Shown: positions 8,799-16,750 of the stretch, piece by piece | How the letters are laid out: each line of letters starts with the position of its first letter | Numbering within the stretch: position 1 is the first letter of the stretch | From: Teichococcus vastitatis | GTDB lineage: Bacteria; Pseudomonadota; Alphaproteobacteria; Acetobacterales; Acetobacteraceae | Reading direction: 5' to 3' | Assembly: GCF_003604215.1 (NCBI RefSeq) | Contig: NZ_QXGS01000009.1 | Coordinates: forward strand, 62,001 to 126,000 | DNA length: 64,000 nt | Program-made: the position numbers and the translations under genes | The notes under the pieces: generated by a model | Database searches by the model: none | Seen by the model: only the letters and a program-made list of their open reading frames with translations | Told to the model about the DNA's origin: nothing

Positions 8799-9809
8799 AT
8801 GCGCGTCGCGGTGTTCAGCGCCAAGCCCTACGACCGGCAGTTCCTGGAAGCGGCCAATGCGGCCGCCGGGGCGCCGCACCGTTTCGAGTGGATCGAGGCC
8901 CATCTCGGGCCGCGCAGCGCGCTGCAGGCGGCCGGTGCCGAGGCCGCCTGCCTGTTCGTCAATGACCGTGCCGATGCCGAGGCGCTCGCGGCGCTGCATG
9001 ACCAGGGCACGCGCCTGATCGCGCTGCGCTGCGCCGGCTACAACAACGTGGACCTCACCGCGGCAGCGCGGCTCGGGCTCGCCGTGGGGCGCGTGCCGGC
9101 CTATGCGCCCGAAGCCGTGGCCGAGCATGCCGCGGCGCTGGTGCTGTCGCTGGGGCGGCGGTTGCACAAGGCTTATGCCCGGGTGCGGGAGGGCAATTTC
9201 GCGTTGGACGGCCTGCTGGGCCTGGATCTGCATGGCAGAAGCGTCGGCATCATTGGAACCGGGCAGATCGGGCGGGCCTTTGCCCGGATCATGGGCGGTT
9301 TCGGCTGCCGGCTGCTGGCGCATGATCCGTTTCCCGATGCCGGAACCGCGGCCCGCCTCGGGCTGGAATATGTCTCCCTGCCGGAGCTGCTGGCGCAATC
9401 CGACATCGTCAGCCTGCATTGCCCGCTGACGCCGGCGACCCACCGGCTGATCGATGCCGAGGCGCTGGCCCGGATGAAGCCCGGGGCCATGCTGATCAAC
9501 ACCAGCCGCGGCGGGATGCTGGGCACGCAGGCGGTGATCGCGGCGCTGAAGAGCGGGCATCTCGGCCATCTCGGCCTCGACGTCTACGAGGAGGAGGCCA
9601 ACCTGTTCTTCGAGGATCTCTCGGCCACCGTGCTGCAGGACGACGTGTTTGCGCGCCTGCTGACCTTTCCCAACGTGCTGATCACCGGCCATCAGGGCTT
9701 CTTCACCGCGGCTGCGATGCGCGCCATTGCCGAGACCACGCTCGGCAACCTCCAGGCTTTCGCGACGGGGGGCATACCGCTCCACCCGGTTTCGGCGCCT
9801 TCCGGTTGA
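8799..9809 (+). CDS. D-2-hydroxyacid dehydrogenase (D-lactate dehydrogenase-like)
   Basis: 336 residues of the D-isomer-specific 2-hydroxyacid dehydrogenase family, which reduces 2-oxoacids with NADH. Seen in order: catalytic-domain start MRVAVFSAKPYDRQFL, the GTGQIGRAF dinucleotide loop, SLHCPLTPATHRLID, NTSRGGMLGTQAVI with the substrate-binding Arg, YEEEANLFFED, and GHQGFFT carrying the catalytic His. The YEEEANLFFED and GHQGFFT wording is typical of the LdhA/fermentative D-lactate dehydrogenase group. ATG is well supported by AGGAGGAG 5 nt upstream. The upstream frame is open but lies antisense to hyuA. Confidence 0.9.
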   Translation: MRVAVFSAKPYDRQFLEAANAAAGAPHRFEWIEAHLGPRSALQAAGAEAACLFVNDRADAEALAALHDQGTRLIALRCAGYNNVDLTAAARLGLAVGRVPAYAPEAVAEHAAALVLSLGRRLHKAYARVREGNFALDGLLGLDLHGRSVGIIGTGQIGRAFARIMGGFGCRLLAHDPFPDAGTAARLGLEYVSLPELLAQSDIVSLHCPLTPATHRLIDAEALARMKPGAMLINTSRGGMLGTQAVIAALKSGHLGHLGLDVYEEEANLFFEDLSATVLQDDVFARLLTFPNVLITGHQGFFTAAAMRAIAETTLGNLQAFATGGIPLHPVSAPSG

Positions 9810-9919
9810 TGCGCGGGGTCAGGTTTGAACCTGGCAGCCAATGCCGGTAAGGCACCGCGTTGCCCGCCCCGGGCTGCCCGCTCCGCGGCCCCGGACCGTT
9901 CCGCAGGAGGATCCCCGCC

Positions 9920-10297
9920 ATGTCCATCGCCCCGGCCCGCTATGACGCCGATCATCGCCGCCTGCGGGGCACGCGCGGCCCGGCCCTGGCCTTGCGGGGC
10001 CTGCGCATCCTGTTCTGGGGGCTTGTGACCTTCGCCTTCACCTTGATTGAACTGGTGGCGGAGTTGGCCGGTCCGCTATTGCTGATCGCCGGCGCCCTGT
10101 GGTGGATCGGGCTGCAGATCCTGGGCGGCATGCAGCTGGAGCCGGAACTGCAGCAATACCTTCACTATGTGCCGGACATGCTGCGGGCAGGCGGCTACCG
10201 CTTCACGCCCGGCGGCATGATCCGGCAGGGGCTGCTGCTTCTGGCGGTGGTCGCGGCCTGCCGCACGGTGAACGGCATCATCGCCCGGGAATCCTGA
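9920..10297 (+). CDS. Small hypothetical membrane protein
   Basis: 125 residues with no family I recognise. Three hydrophobic stretches suggest membrane helices: IELVVAELAGPLLLIAGALWWIGLQIL (probably two helices with the preceding ILFWGLVTFAFTL) and MIRQGLLLLAVVAACRTV. ATG at 9920 follows GCAGGAGGATCC, a strong ribosome site 8 nt away, which argues it is translated. Codon use matches its neighbours. It stands alone between a dehydrogenase and the DUF3297 gene and its role is unknown. Confidence 0.65.
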   Translation: MSIAPARYDADHRRLRGTRGPALALRGLRILFWGLVTFAFTLIELVAELAGPLLLIAGALWWIGLQILGGMQLEPELQQYLHYVPDMLRAGGYRFTPGGMIRQGLLLLAVVAACRTVNGIIARES

Positions 10298-10365
10298 TCC
10301 GTCCCGGATTTGGCAAGCCGGGGCGGGGTGGCTATCACCCGCCCCTCCCGCAGCAGAGGCGCATC

Positions 10366-10617
10366 ATGAGCGACACTCCGCCCGACCGACTGTCGAGCAA
10401 CCCGAAAAGCCCGCATTACAACGCGGCAGCCCTGGAACGCGGCGTGGGCGTCCGCTTCAAGGGCGTCGAGAAGAACAATGTCGATGAGTACTGCGTCAGC
10501 GAGGGCTGGGTGCGTCTCACCATCGGCACCACGCTGGACCGCAAGGGCAACCCGATGACCATGAAGGTGCAGGGCAGCGTCGAGCCTTACTTCAAGTCGC
10601 CGGCGCCGCAGGACTGA
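10366..10617 (+). CDS. DUF3297 family protein
   Basis: 83-residue cytoplasmic protein beginning MSDTPPDRLSSNPKSPHYN with GVGVRFKGVEKNNVDEYCVSEGWVR, which I recognise as the short, highly conserved DUF3297 family of proteobacteria. No biochemical role is known to me. ATG at 10366 lies about 7 nt after an AGAGG sequence. Its last 31 bases overlap the 3' end of the convergent XRE-cupin gene. Confidence 0.85.
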   Translation: MSDTPPDRLSSNPKSPHYNAAALERGVGVRFKGVEKNNVDEYCVSEGWVRLTIGTTLDRKGNPMTMKVQGSVEPYFKSPAPQD

Positions 10618-11228
10618 CCGGCAGCCGGCCGGTCCGGCGCGGCATTGCTCCAGAGCACCCGCGTCACCGCCTGGGCGGCGTTGGCGAAGCCGTGCGGAAC
10701 AACACTCGGGAAGCCGAAGCTGTCACCCTCGCTCAGCCAGTAATCGGCGCAGCCCACGGTGAGCAGCAGCCGGCCCTGCAGCACCATGCCCGCCTCCTGC
10801 CCGGCATGGGCGTAAAGCCCGTCACCCGTACGGGCCCCGGGCTCCAGCGTTACGAGGTACAGCGCCAGCCCGATGCTGCCGGGCGGCGTCAGTGCCTCCT
10901 TGGTGATGCCCTGGTGGAACGCCACGTCGCGGCGCTGCGCCACGCGCACCACCGGCCCGTCCGCCGCCGCTTCCGGCCGCGCCAGTTCCAGCAACTTGTC
11001 GAGGCTGGTGCCCAGCGCCTCGGCGATGCGGATCAGGTCGCGCAGCGTCGGCGATGATAGTCCGCGCTCCATCTGGCTGAGGAAGCCGATGGAAATCTGC
11101 GCCCGCGCCGCGACCTCCTGCAGGGACCAGCCGCGCTGGCGCCGAAGCGCGCGGATCTGCTGACCCATGGAAGCATCCAGAGGATCGGCGGCACTGAGCG
11201 CTTCCGGGCGAGCTGTGAAATCTGCCAT
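10587..11228 (-). CDS. XRE-family regulator with C-terminal cupin (PuuR-like)
   Basis: 213 residues. An N-terminal Cro/C1 helix-turn-helix (IRALRRQRGWSLQEVAARAQISIGFLSQMERGLSSPTL, roughly residues 20-75) is joined to a cupin sensor domain with GARTGDGLYAHAGQEAGMVLQGR near residue 150. This is the PuuR/HipB-cupin architecture that regulates amine and amino-acid catabolism. It is divergent from an amino-acid ABC transporter and close to a PuuB-like oxidase. An in-frame ATG at 11243 would add MNEKA, but that codon sits inside a perfect TTCATATGAA palindrome likely to be an operator, and has no ribosome site; I prefer 11228. Confidence 0.88.
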   Translation of the reverse strand: MADFTARPEALSAADPLDASMGQQIRALRRQRGWSLQEVAARAQISIGFLSQMERGLSSPTLRDLIRIAEALGTSLDKLLELARPEAAADGPVVRVAQRRDVAFHQGITKEALTPPGSIGLALYLVTLEPGARTGDGLYAHAGQEAGMVLQGRLLLTVGCADYWLSEGDSFGFPSVVPHGFANAAQAVTRVLWSNAAPDRPAAGQSCGAGDLK

Positions 11229-11238
11229 AGCTTTTTCA

Positions 11239-11248
11239 TTCATATGAA
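11239..11248. promoter_or_regulatory. Palindrome TTCATATGAA in the XRE/ABC divergent promoter
   Basis: Perfect 10-bp palindrome within an AT-rich island (CTTTTTCATTCATATGAAAATTC region) between the XRE-cupin gene and the amino-acid ABC operon. Position and symmetry suit an autoregulatory operator for the dimeric XRE-cupin protein. No binding data; inference. Confidence 0.35.
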
Positions 11249-11311
11249 AATTCGGCTTGTCGGGGAATGCCTGCTGTGACCCAATCGGCGGCACAGGATG
11301 AGGAGGCCGAG

Positions 11312-12076
11312 ATGATCGCACGCCGGACGTTGCTGGGCGCCGCCGCCCTGACCCTCGGGGCACCCGGCGTGGCGCTCCGGGCGCAGGAACAGGTGCTCCG
11401 CGTCGGCTCCACCCCGACCGGGATCCCCTTCACCTTTCTCGACACCAAGACCAACAGCATCACCGGCTTCATGGTCGACCTGATCAACGCCATCGGCAAG
11501 GAGCAGGGCTTCGGGGTCGAGGTGCAGGGCACGCCCTTCGCGGCGCTGATCCCGTCCCTGACCAGCAACCGCATCGACGTGATCGCCGCGGCCATGACCG
11601 CGACCGCCGCCCGCCGCGAGCAGATCGACTTCTCCGAGCCGGTCTACGCCTATGGCGAGGGCGCGGTGATCAAGGAGGGCGCGAGCCTGCCCGGCACCAG
11701 CATGGCCGAGTTGAAGGGCCTCTCCGCCGGGGCGCAACTCGGCACCACCTATGCCGAGGCAGCGAAGCAGGCCGGGCTCGACCTGCGCACCTATGACAGC
11801 GTGGCCGACATCATGCGCGACGTATCGCTCGGCCGCATCAAGGTCGGCTTCGGCGACGGGCCGATCGTCGGCTACCAGATCGCCCAGGGCGCCTTCCGCG
11901 GCGTCACCCTGCTGCCGGGCTACAAGCCTTCCGTGGTCGGCACCGTCAACATCGGCACCCGCAAGGGCGATCCGGTGATGGCGAAGATCAATGCCGGGCT
12001 GACCAAGCTGCTGGCCGATGGCACGGTGCAGGCGCTGATCACCAAGTGGAACCTGCCGCCCGCCGCGCGGGCATGA
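11312..12076 (+). CDS. Amino-acid ABC transporter periplasmic binding protein
   Basis: 254 residues of SBP_bac_3 family (polar amino acids). A leader MIARRTLLGAAALTLGAPGVALRA precedes the mature start VLRVGSTPTGIPFTFLD; GFMVDLINAIGKEQG, SLTSNRIDVIAAAMTATAARREQIDFSEPVY and GAQLGTTYAE are typical. AGGAGG lies 6-7 nt before ATG at 11312. It heads a three-gene operon whose genes overlap by ATGA. Ligand unknown; nearby GGT, PuuB-like and XRE-cupin genes hint at an amine- or glutamyl-related compound. Confidence 0.92.
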   Translation: MIARRTLLGAAALTLGAPGVALRAQEQVLRVGSTPTGIPFTFLDTKTNSITGFMVDLINAIGKEQGFGVEVQGTPFAALIPSLTSNRIDVIAAAMTATAARREQIDFSEPVYAYGEGAVIKEGASLPGTSMAELKGLSAGAQLGTTYAEAAKQAGLDLRTYDSVADIMRDVSLGRIKVGFGDGPIVGYQIAQGAFRGVTLLPGYKPSVVGTVNIGTRKGDPVMAKINAGLTKLLADGTVQALITKWNLPPAARA

Positions 12077-12732
12077 ACCTCGCCGGCTTTCTCGCCTCGG
12101 CGCGCGATTTCCTGCCGATCCTGCTTCAGGGCGTCTGGATCACAGTTGCCCTGACCCTCTGCGCGCTGGTGATCGCCACGCTGCTCGGGCTGATCTGGGC
12201 GTTGATGCGCACCTCGGGGCTGCGCTGGCTGGAATGGCCGGCCCTGGCCATCGTGAACACGTTGCGCGGCATCCCGATCATCGTGCAGCTGTTCTACATC
12301 TACTTCGTGCTCCCTGAGTTCGGCGTCGATCTGTCCGCCTTTCAGGCCGGCGTGATCGGCCTCGGCGTCGCCTATTCGGCCTATATGGGCGAAGTGTTCC
12401 GCTCTGGCATGCTGGCGGTGGACCCCGGCGCGGTGGAGGCGGCGGACAGCCTCGGCCTGTCGCGCTTCCGGGTCATGACGCGGGTGATCCTGCCGCAGGC
12501 CACGCGCATCGTGCTGCCGCCCTATGGCAACATGTTGATCATGATGCTGAAGGACAGCAGCCAGGCCAGCGTCATCACCGTGGCGGAGATCTCCACGCAG
12601 TCGCGGCTGATCGCTTCCTCCACCTTCAAGAACCAGGAAGTCTTCACCCTGGCCGCGCTGCTGTACCTGGCGCTCAGCGTTCCGTTGATCGTGCTGGTCG
12701 GCCGGCTGGAGAAAAGGTTCGGCCGCGGATGA
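12073..12732 (+). CDS. Amino-acid ABC transporter permease (HisM/GlnP family)
   Basis: 219-residue inner-membrane permease with the HisM/GlnP layout: first helix [29 protein letters not shown], periplasmic part [12 protein letters not shown], and the EAA loop [29 protein letters not shown] that docks on the ATPase. ATG overlaps the binding-protein stop by 4 bases and the ATPase start overlaps its own stop by 4, so the three are translationally coupled. One permease gene suggests a homodimeric channel. Confidence 0.93.
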   Translation: MNLAGFLASARDFLPILLQGVWITVALTLCALVIATLLGLIWALMRTSGLRWLEWPALAIVNTLRGIPIIVQLFYIYFVLPEFGVDLSAFQAGVIGLGVAYSAYMGEVFRSGMLAVDPGAVEAADSLGLSRFRVMTRVILPQATRIVLPPYGNMLIMMLKDSSQASVITVAEISTQSRLIASSTFKNQEVFTLAALLYLALSVPLIVLVGRLEKRFGRG

Positions 12733-13466
12733 TCGAGATCGATGGGCTGCAGAAGAGCTATGGCCCGCTGCGGGTGCTGGACGGCATCTCGCTGCGCGTG
12801 CCGGAAGGCCAGGTGGTATGCGTGATCGGCCCCTCTGGCTCCGGCAAATCGACCCTGCTGCGCTGCGTCAACGGGCTCGAGCCCTATCAGGGCGGCAGCG
12901 TCCGGGTGGATGGGCAGGTGGTGAACCGGGAGCACCGCGCCGCGATTCGCGCCGTGCGCCAGCGCGTCTGCATGGTGTTCCAGCGCTTCAACCTGTTCAG
13001 CCACCGCACCGCGCTGCAGAACGTCACCGAAGGGCCGATCTACGCGCTGGGCGAGCCGCGCGCCGCCGCCGAGGCGCGCGGGCGCGAACTGCTCGCCCAG
13101 GTGGGGCTGGCCGGGCGCGAAGGTTCCTATCCGCGGCAGCTTTCCGGCGGCCAGCAGCAGCGCGTCGCCATCGCCCGTGCCCTGGCGATGCGGCCGCGCG
13201 CCGTGCTGTTCGACGAGCCGACCAGCGCGCTCGATCCCGAACTGGTGGGCGAGGTGCTGACGGTGATGCGCGACCTCGCGCGCGGCGGCATGACCATGAT
13301 GGTGGTGACGCATGAGATCGGCTTCGCCCGCTCGGTCGGCGACCACGTGGTGTTCATGGATCGCGGCAAGGTCGTGGAGGAAGGACCGCCCGGCGAGATC
13401 CTCACTGCGCCGCGCGAGCCGCGCACGCAGGACTTCCTGCACCGCGTGCTGCACCCGCTGGATTGA
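12729..13466 (+). CDS. Amino-acid ABC transporter ATP-binding protein (GlnQ/HisP family)
   Basis: 245 residues with Walker [11 protein letters not shown]-loop MVFQRFNLF, signature [15 protein letters not shown], Walker [16 protein letters not shown] and switch His VTHEIGFA. It drives the import of the polar amino acid bound by the product at 11312. All catalytic motifs are intact and the length is standard. Last gene of the ABC operon; the oxidase gene follows about 50 bp later and could be co-transcribed. Confidence 0.95.
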   Translation: MIEIDGLQKSYGPLRVLDGISLRVPEGQVVCVIGPSGSGKSTLLRCVNGLEPYQGGSVRVDGQVVNREHRAAIRAVRQRVCMVFQRFNLFSHRTALQNVTEGPIYALGEPRAAAEARGRELLAQVGLAGREGSYPRQLSGGQQQRVAIARALAMRPRAVLFDEPTSALDPELVGEVLTVMRDLARGGMTMMVVTHEIGFARSVGDHVVFMDRGKVVEEGPPGEILTAPREPRTQDFLHRVLHPLD

Positions 13467-13518
13467 ACCCCCCAGATGACACCCGCCGGATGAACCCCAT
13501 CGGATGATCAGGGCCGCC

Positions 13519-14802
13519 ATGCCAACCGCGCCGCTGCCGCCTTCGCTGTATGCCGCCACCGCCATTCCCGCCGCGCCGACACCGCCGCTGCAGGGTGAGC
13601 ACCGGGTGCCGGTGGCCATCATCGGCGGCGGCTTCACCGGCCTGTCCACCGCGCTGCACCTGGCAGAGCAGGGCGTCGCGGCGACGCTGATCGAGGCGGC
13701 GGAGCCGGGCTGGGGCGCGTCTGGCCGCAATGGCGGTCAGGTCAACCCGGGGCTGAAGCCTGATCCGGACACGGTGGAGGCGGATTGGGGACCCGAGCTC
13801 GGCCGGCGCATGGTGGCGCTGTCTTATGCCGCGCCCGATCGGGTGTTCGACCTCATCCGCCGCCATCAGATCACCTGCGAGGCGCGGCAGAACGGCACCC
13901 TGCGTGCCGCGTTGCGGCCGGCCCATGCCGCCGCCGTGCGGGCCACCGCCGAACAATGCCTGCGTCGCGGCATGCCGGTCGAGTTCCTGGACGAGGCCGG
14001 CATCCACGCGCTGAGCGGCACGCGGCGCTACCGTGGCGCCATGCTGGACCGGAGGGGCGGCGACCTGAATCCCCTGTCCTACGCCCGAGGGCTGGCGCGG
14101 GCCGCATCGCAGCTCGGCGCCCGCATCCATGGCGAAACGCCGGCGCTGTCACTGGGGCGGGACGGCGATCGCTGGCGGGTGGCGACGCCCGGCGGCGCGT
14201 TGCTCGCCGAGCAGGTGGTGCTGGCCACCAACGGCTACACCGGCGATCTCTGGCCCGGCCTGCGGCAAAGCCTGGCGCCGGTGTTCAGCTCGGTGGTCGC
14301 CACGGCACCGCTGCCCGAGGCTTTGCACCGGGACATCTTCCCGCTGCGCGGCGCGCTGTACGAGAGCGGCCACATCACCGTGTATTACCGCGTGGACGCC
14401 GGCAACCGGCTGCTGATGGGAGGCCGTGGGCCGCAGAGCCCGATTGAAGGTCCCGGGCGGATTGCCTATCTGACGCGCTATGCCGAGGCCTTGTGGCCGG
14501 CGCTGCGCGGCATCGGCTGGACACATGGCTGGAACGGCCAGCTGGCCATGACTCGCGACCATTATCCGCATCTGCACGAGCCCGCGCCGGGGCTGCTGGC
14601 CGCCTATGGCTACAACGGACGCGGCGTCGCCATGGCCACGGCGATGGGCGGGCAATTGGCCCGCCGCCTGCTCGGCACCACGCCCGAGGCGCTGGACATG
14701 CCGGTGACCCCGATCCGGCCGATGCCGCTGCACCGGTTCTGGCGGCTCGGTGTCTGGGCGAAGGTGCTGGAAGGCCGGGTCCGGGACCGTTTCGGCGCCT
14801 GA
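13519..14802 (+). CDS. FAD-dependent amine oxidoreductase (DAO family, PuuB-like)
   Basis: 427 residues. The FAD-binding Rossmann motif VAIIGGGFTGLSTALHLAEQG starts near residue 34; GWGASGRNGGQVNPGLKP follows, as in gamma-glutamylputrescine oxidase (PuuB/OrdL) relatives; the C-terminal GYNGRGVAMATAMG completes the FAD site. These enzymes oxidise amines or N-substituted amino acids to imines with O2. I start at ATG 13519 (CAGGG 6 nt before); an ATG at 13504 is in frame but lacks a ribosome site. Its association with a PuuR-like XRE-cupin regulator and an amino-acid ABC importer supports an amine-utilisation unit. Confidence 0.85.
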   Translation: MPTAPLPPSLYAATAIPAAPTPPLQGEHRVPVAIIGGGFTGLSTALHLAEQGVAATLIEAAEPGWGASGRNGGQVNPGLKPDPDTVEADWGPELGRRMVALSYAAPDRVFDLIRRHQITCEARQNGTLRAALRPAHAAAVRATAEQCLRRGMPVEFLDEAGIHALSGTRRYRGAMLDRRGGDLNPLSYARGLARAASQLGARIHGETPALSLGRDGDRWRVATPGGALLAEQVVLATNGYTGDLWPGLRQSLAPVFSSVVATAPLPEALHRDIFPLRGALYESGHITVYYRVDAGNRLLMGGRGPQSPIEGPGRIAYLTRYAEALWPALRGIGWTHGWNGQLAMTRDHYPHLHEPAPGLLAAYGYNGRGVAMATAMGGQLARRLLGTTPEALDMPVTPIRPMPLHRFWRLGVWAKVLEGRVRDRFGA

Positions 14803-14808
14803 CCCAGG

Positions 14809-14827
14809 CCGCCGCCTCAGGCGGCGG
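14809..14827. terminator. Bidirectional hairpin between oxidase and GGDEF genes
   Basis: CCGCCGCC-TCA-GGCGGCGG followed by TTT on the plus strand; 8-bp perfect stem between converging genes. The loop TCA is the complement of the TGA stop codon of the GGDEF gene, so the hairpin overlaps its 3' end. Confidence 0.6.
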
Positions 14828-15827
14828 TTTCAGACACCTGGCTGAGCCACCGGTGCTGGACGCGGTTCTTGCCGGCCCCCTTGGCGCGGTACATCGAGGC
14901 GTCGGCCGCCGCCAGCACCTCGTCCAGACCGAGCCCCGCATCGTTCACGGTCACGGCGCCGATCGATGCGGTGACCGCCCAACCTTGCCACGACATCGCG
15001 GTTTCCAGGGCCTGGCGCAGCCGTTCCGCCACGGCTTCAGGCCAATCATCGGTGAACAGCATGGCGAACTCGTCGCCACCCAGCCGCGCCGCGCAGCCAC
15101 CCGCGGGCAATCCGCCCCGCATCACTTCCGCCACCTGGCGGAGCACCCTGTCGCCTGTGGCGTGCCCCTGCTGGTCATTGACCTGCTTGAAACCATCGAG
15201 GTCGAGATACAGCAGCGTGAACGGCACACCCGACGCGGCGTGCCGGGCCACAGCCAGCGACAAAGCGTCCAGCAATGCGCGGCGGTTGCCGAGATCGGTC
15301 AGCGGATCGCTCAGGGCGGCGCCGCGTGCCTGGTTCATGGCGCGGCGCAGTTCGAGCGTGGTGACCACCGTTTCCGCAAGATGCGCGAGCGCCTGCCGGT
15401 GCTCGGTATTCATGCGTCGCGGTCGCCGGTCCATCACGCACAGCGTGCCCAAGGGCTGGCCAGCGGGATTGACCAGCGGCGCCCCGGCGTAGAAGCGCAA
15501 CGAGGCCGGCCCGTTCACCAATGGATTTTCGCGGAACCGCACATCCTGAGCGGCATTGTCGACCACCATCGGGCGGTCGGGCTGCAGGATGGCGTGGGCG
15601 CAGAACGCGAGTTCGCGTGGGCATTCCGCAAGATCGGTGCCGATCCGGGCCTTGAACCATTGCCGTTCGACATCAGTGAAAGACACGGCGGCGATGGGGC
15701 AGCCGGTCACCATGGAAGCGAGGCGTGCGATGTTGTCGAAGCTGGCCTCGCAGGCGGTATCCAGCACCTCATAGGCGCGCAAGGCGGCAATTCGTTGAGC
15801 TTCATCGGCGGGCGTCGGGACGGTCAA
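14817..15827 (-). CDS. GAF-GGDEF diguanylate cyclase
   Basis: 336 residues. An N-terminal GAF sensor (RIAALRAYEVLDTACEASFDNIARLA through LGTLCVMDRRPR, about residues 10-160) leads into a GGDEF domain with DPLTDLGNRRALLDAL and the intact active loop ARLGGDEFAMLF, so c-di-GMP synthesis is expected. The usual RxxD inhibitory site five residues upstream of GGDEF is absent (sequence there is GLPAGGCAA). I favour TTG at 15827, 8 nt after AGAAGGGAGAG; an ATG at 15863 would extend it but places the ribosome site inside the gene. Cytosolic; no membrane segment. Confidence 0.88.
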   Translation of the reverse strand: MTVPTPADEAQRIAALRAYEVLDTACEASFDNIARLASMVTGCPIAAVSFTDVERQWFKARIGTDLAECPRELAFCAHAILQPDRPMVVDNAAQDVRFRENPLVNGPASLRFYAGAPLVNPAGQPLGTLCVMDRRPRRMNTEHRQALAHLAETVVTTLELRRAMNQARGAALSDPLTDLGNRRALLDALSLAVARHAASGVPFTLLYLDLDGFKQVNDQQGHATGDRVLRQVAEVMRGGLPAGGCAARLGGDEFAMLFTDDWPEAVAERLRQALETAMSWQGWAVTASIGAVTVNDAGLGLDEVLAAADASMYRAKGAGKNRVQHRWLSQVSETAA

Positions 15828-16194
15828 GGTCGGTCTCTCCCTTCTGGAGCAAGCCGGAACCATCGGGTGGAATTTTATGTAGCGAACATCAATCAGATTT
15901 TCACCCCCTCGTGATGAAGCTGACGGCCCTGTGTCCCTGGGATCGCTGGGCCTGCGCTATAAACCTTTACGCGCATTGGCTTAGTCGCTTTTGCCGTAAA
16001 CATTGAGTTAGCAAAGCTATCCTAAGGAGAGATCAACGGAGTTCGGAGAGCAGAGCGTCATGCCGCAGCCCAAAATGGCGCCATCCGGACACGGTTGCGC
16101 CAGCGCTTCCGCGATCCACGCTTCTGCTCTTGGCCCCCTGCCCTCGCCCGGTGATATCGCCAACCCTTTCCACCTTCCCATTCAAAGTCCAACC
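15828..16194. other. Non-coding region between GGDEF gene and flbT
   Basis: 367 bp, noticeably less GC-rich than its surroundings between 15860 and 16030. It must hold divergent promoters. I see TTTACG (15966-15971) and CGTAAA (15995-16000) as a short inverted pair and AAGGAGAG at 16024, but no RNA gene, no convincing -35/-10 pair and no coding frame with family resemblance. An in-frame ATG at 16060 would extend flbT by 45 residues of non-conserved sequence. Confidence 0.4.
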
Positions 16195-16638
16195 ATGAGC
16201 GCAGAAAAAGTCCGGCGCGGCAGCGGCCAGGGTCGTCTAGTGATCGAGTTGCGGGCCGGGGACAAGTTGCTGGTGAATGGCGCGTCGCTGCAGTTCAAGA
16301 CGCGCACCACGATGCTGGTGTCGAACCACGTCCGCTTCCTGTTCGGCCGCCAGATCATGGAGCCGGAAGATGCCACCACACCTGCCCGCCGCATCTACCT
16401 GGCCATGCAGGGCGCCTATGTGTGCGATGACCAGGAGCGGCCTGCCCTGGTGCAGACGGCACGCGCGCTGACCGAGGCCTACATCGCCGCCACCACCGTG
16501 GAAGGCGCCCGGCAGGCGCTGCGGCTGGCGCTGGCCGAAATGGAGGCCGGCGAATTCTGGAGCGCCATGCGCCGGGTACGGACCTTGTTCCCCCATGATG
16601 ATGCATTGCTGCAACAGCCCGGGGAGGGCGATGCGTAA
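16195..16638 (+). CDS. flbT: FlbT-family flagellin post-transcriptional regulator, orphan
   Basis: 147 residues. GDKLLVNGASLQFKTRTTMLV and VRFLFGRQIMEPEDATTPARRIYLAMQGAYV match the core of FlbT, the alphaproteobacterial protein that binds the flagellin mRNA leader and represses or adjusts its translation in Caulobacter and relatives. ATG at 16195 gives the normal family length. The usual flaF/flagellin neighbours are absent: this copy sits between a diguanylate cyclase and a CtrA-like regulator with no flagellar structural gene in the window. It may act in trans on chromosomal flagellin or be a plasmid-borne duplicate. Confidence 0.85.
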   Translation: MSAEKVRRGSGQGRLVIELRAGDKLLVNGASLQFKTRTTMLVSNHVRFLFGRQIMEPEDATTPARRIYLAMQGAYVCDDQERPALVQTARALTEAYIAATTVEGARQALRLALAEMEAGEFWSAMRRVRTLFPHDDALLQQPGEGDA

Positions 16639-16750
16639 CCAGCTCCCGAAATGTTGATAAGAGCTTGCCAATCACGATGCCGTGAATTATCCCGGTTGAA
16701 GATCATGAACCCTCCGGCCGTCAGGCCAGCGAAAATCGCAGGGACCGGGT

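Noticed and set aside
14971-14985. CCAACCTTGCCACG resembling an inverted iteron
   Set aside because: Only 9 contiguous matching bases, inside the GGDEF coding sequence; expected by chance.
14817-15827. GGDEF protein as the missing WspR output of the chemosensory operon
   Set aside because: It is 36 kb away, has a GAF domain rather than a receiver, and so has no site for CheA phosphotransfer.
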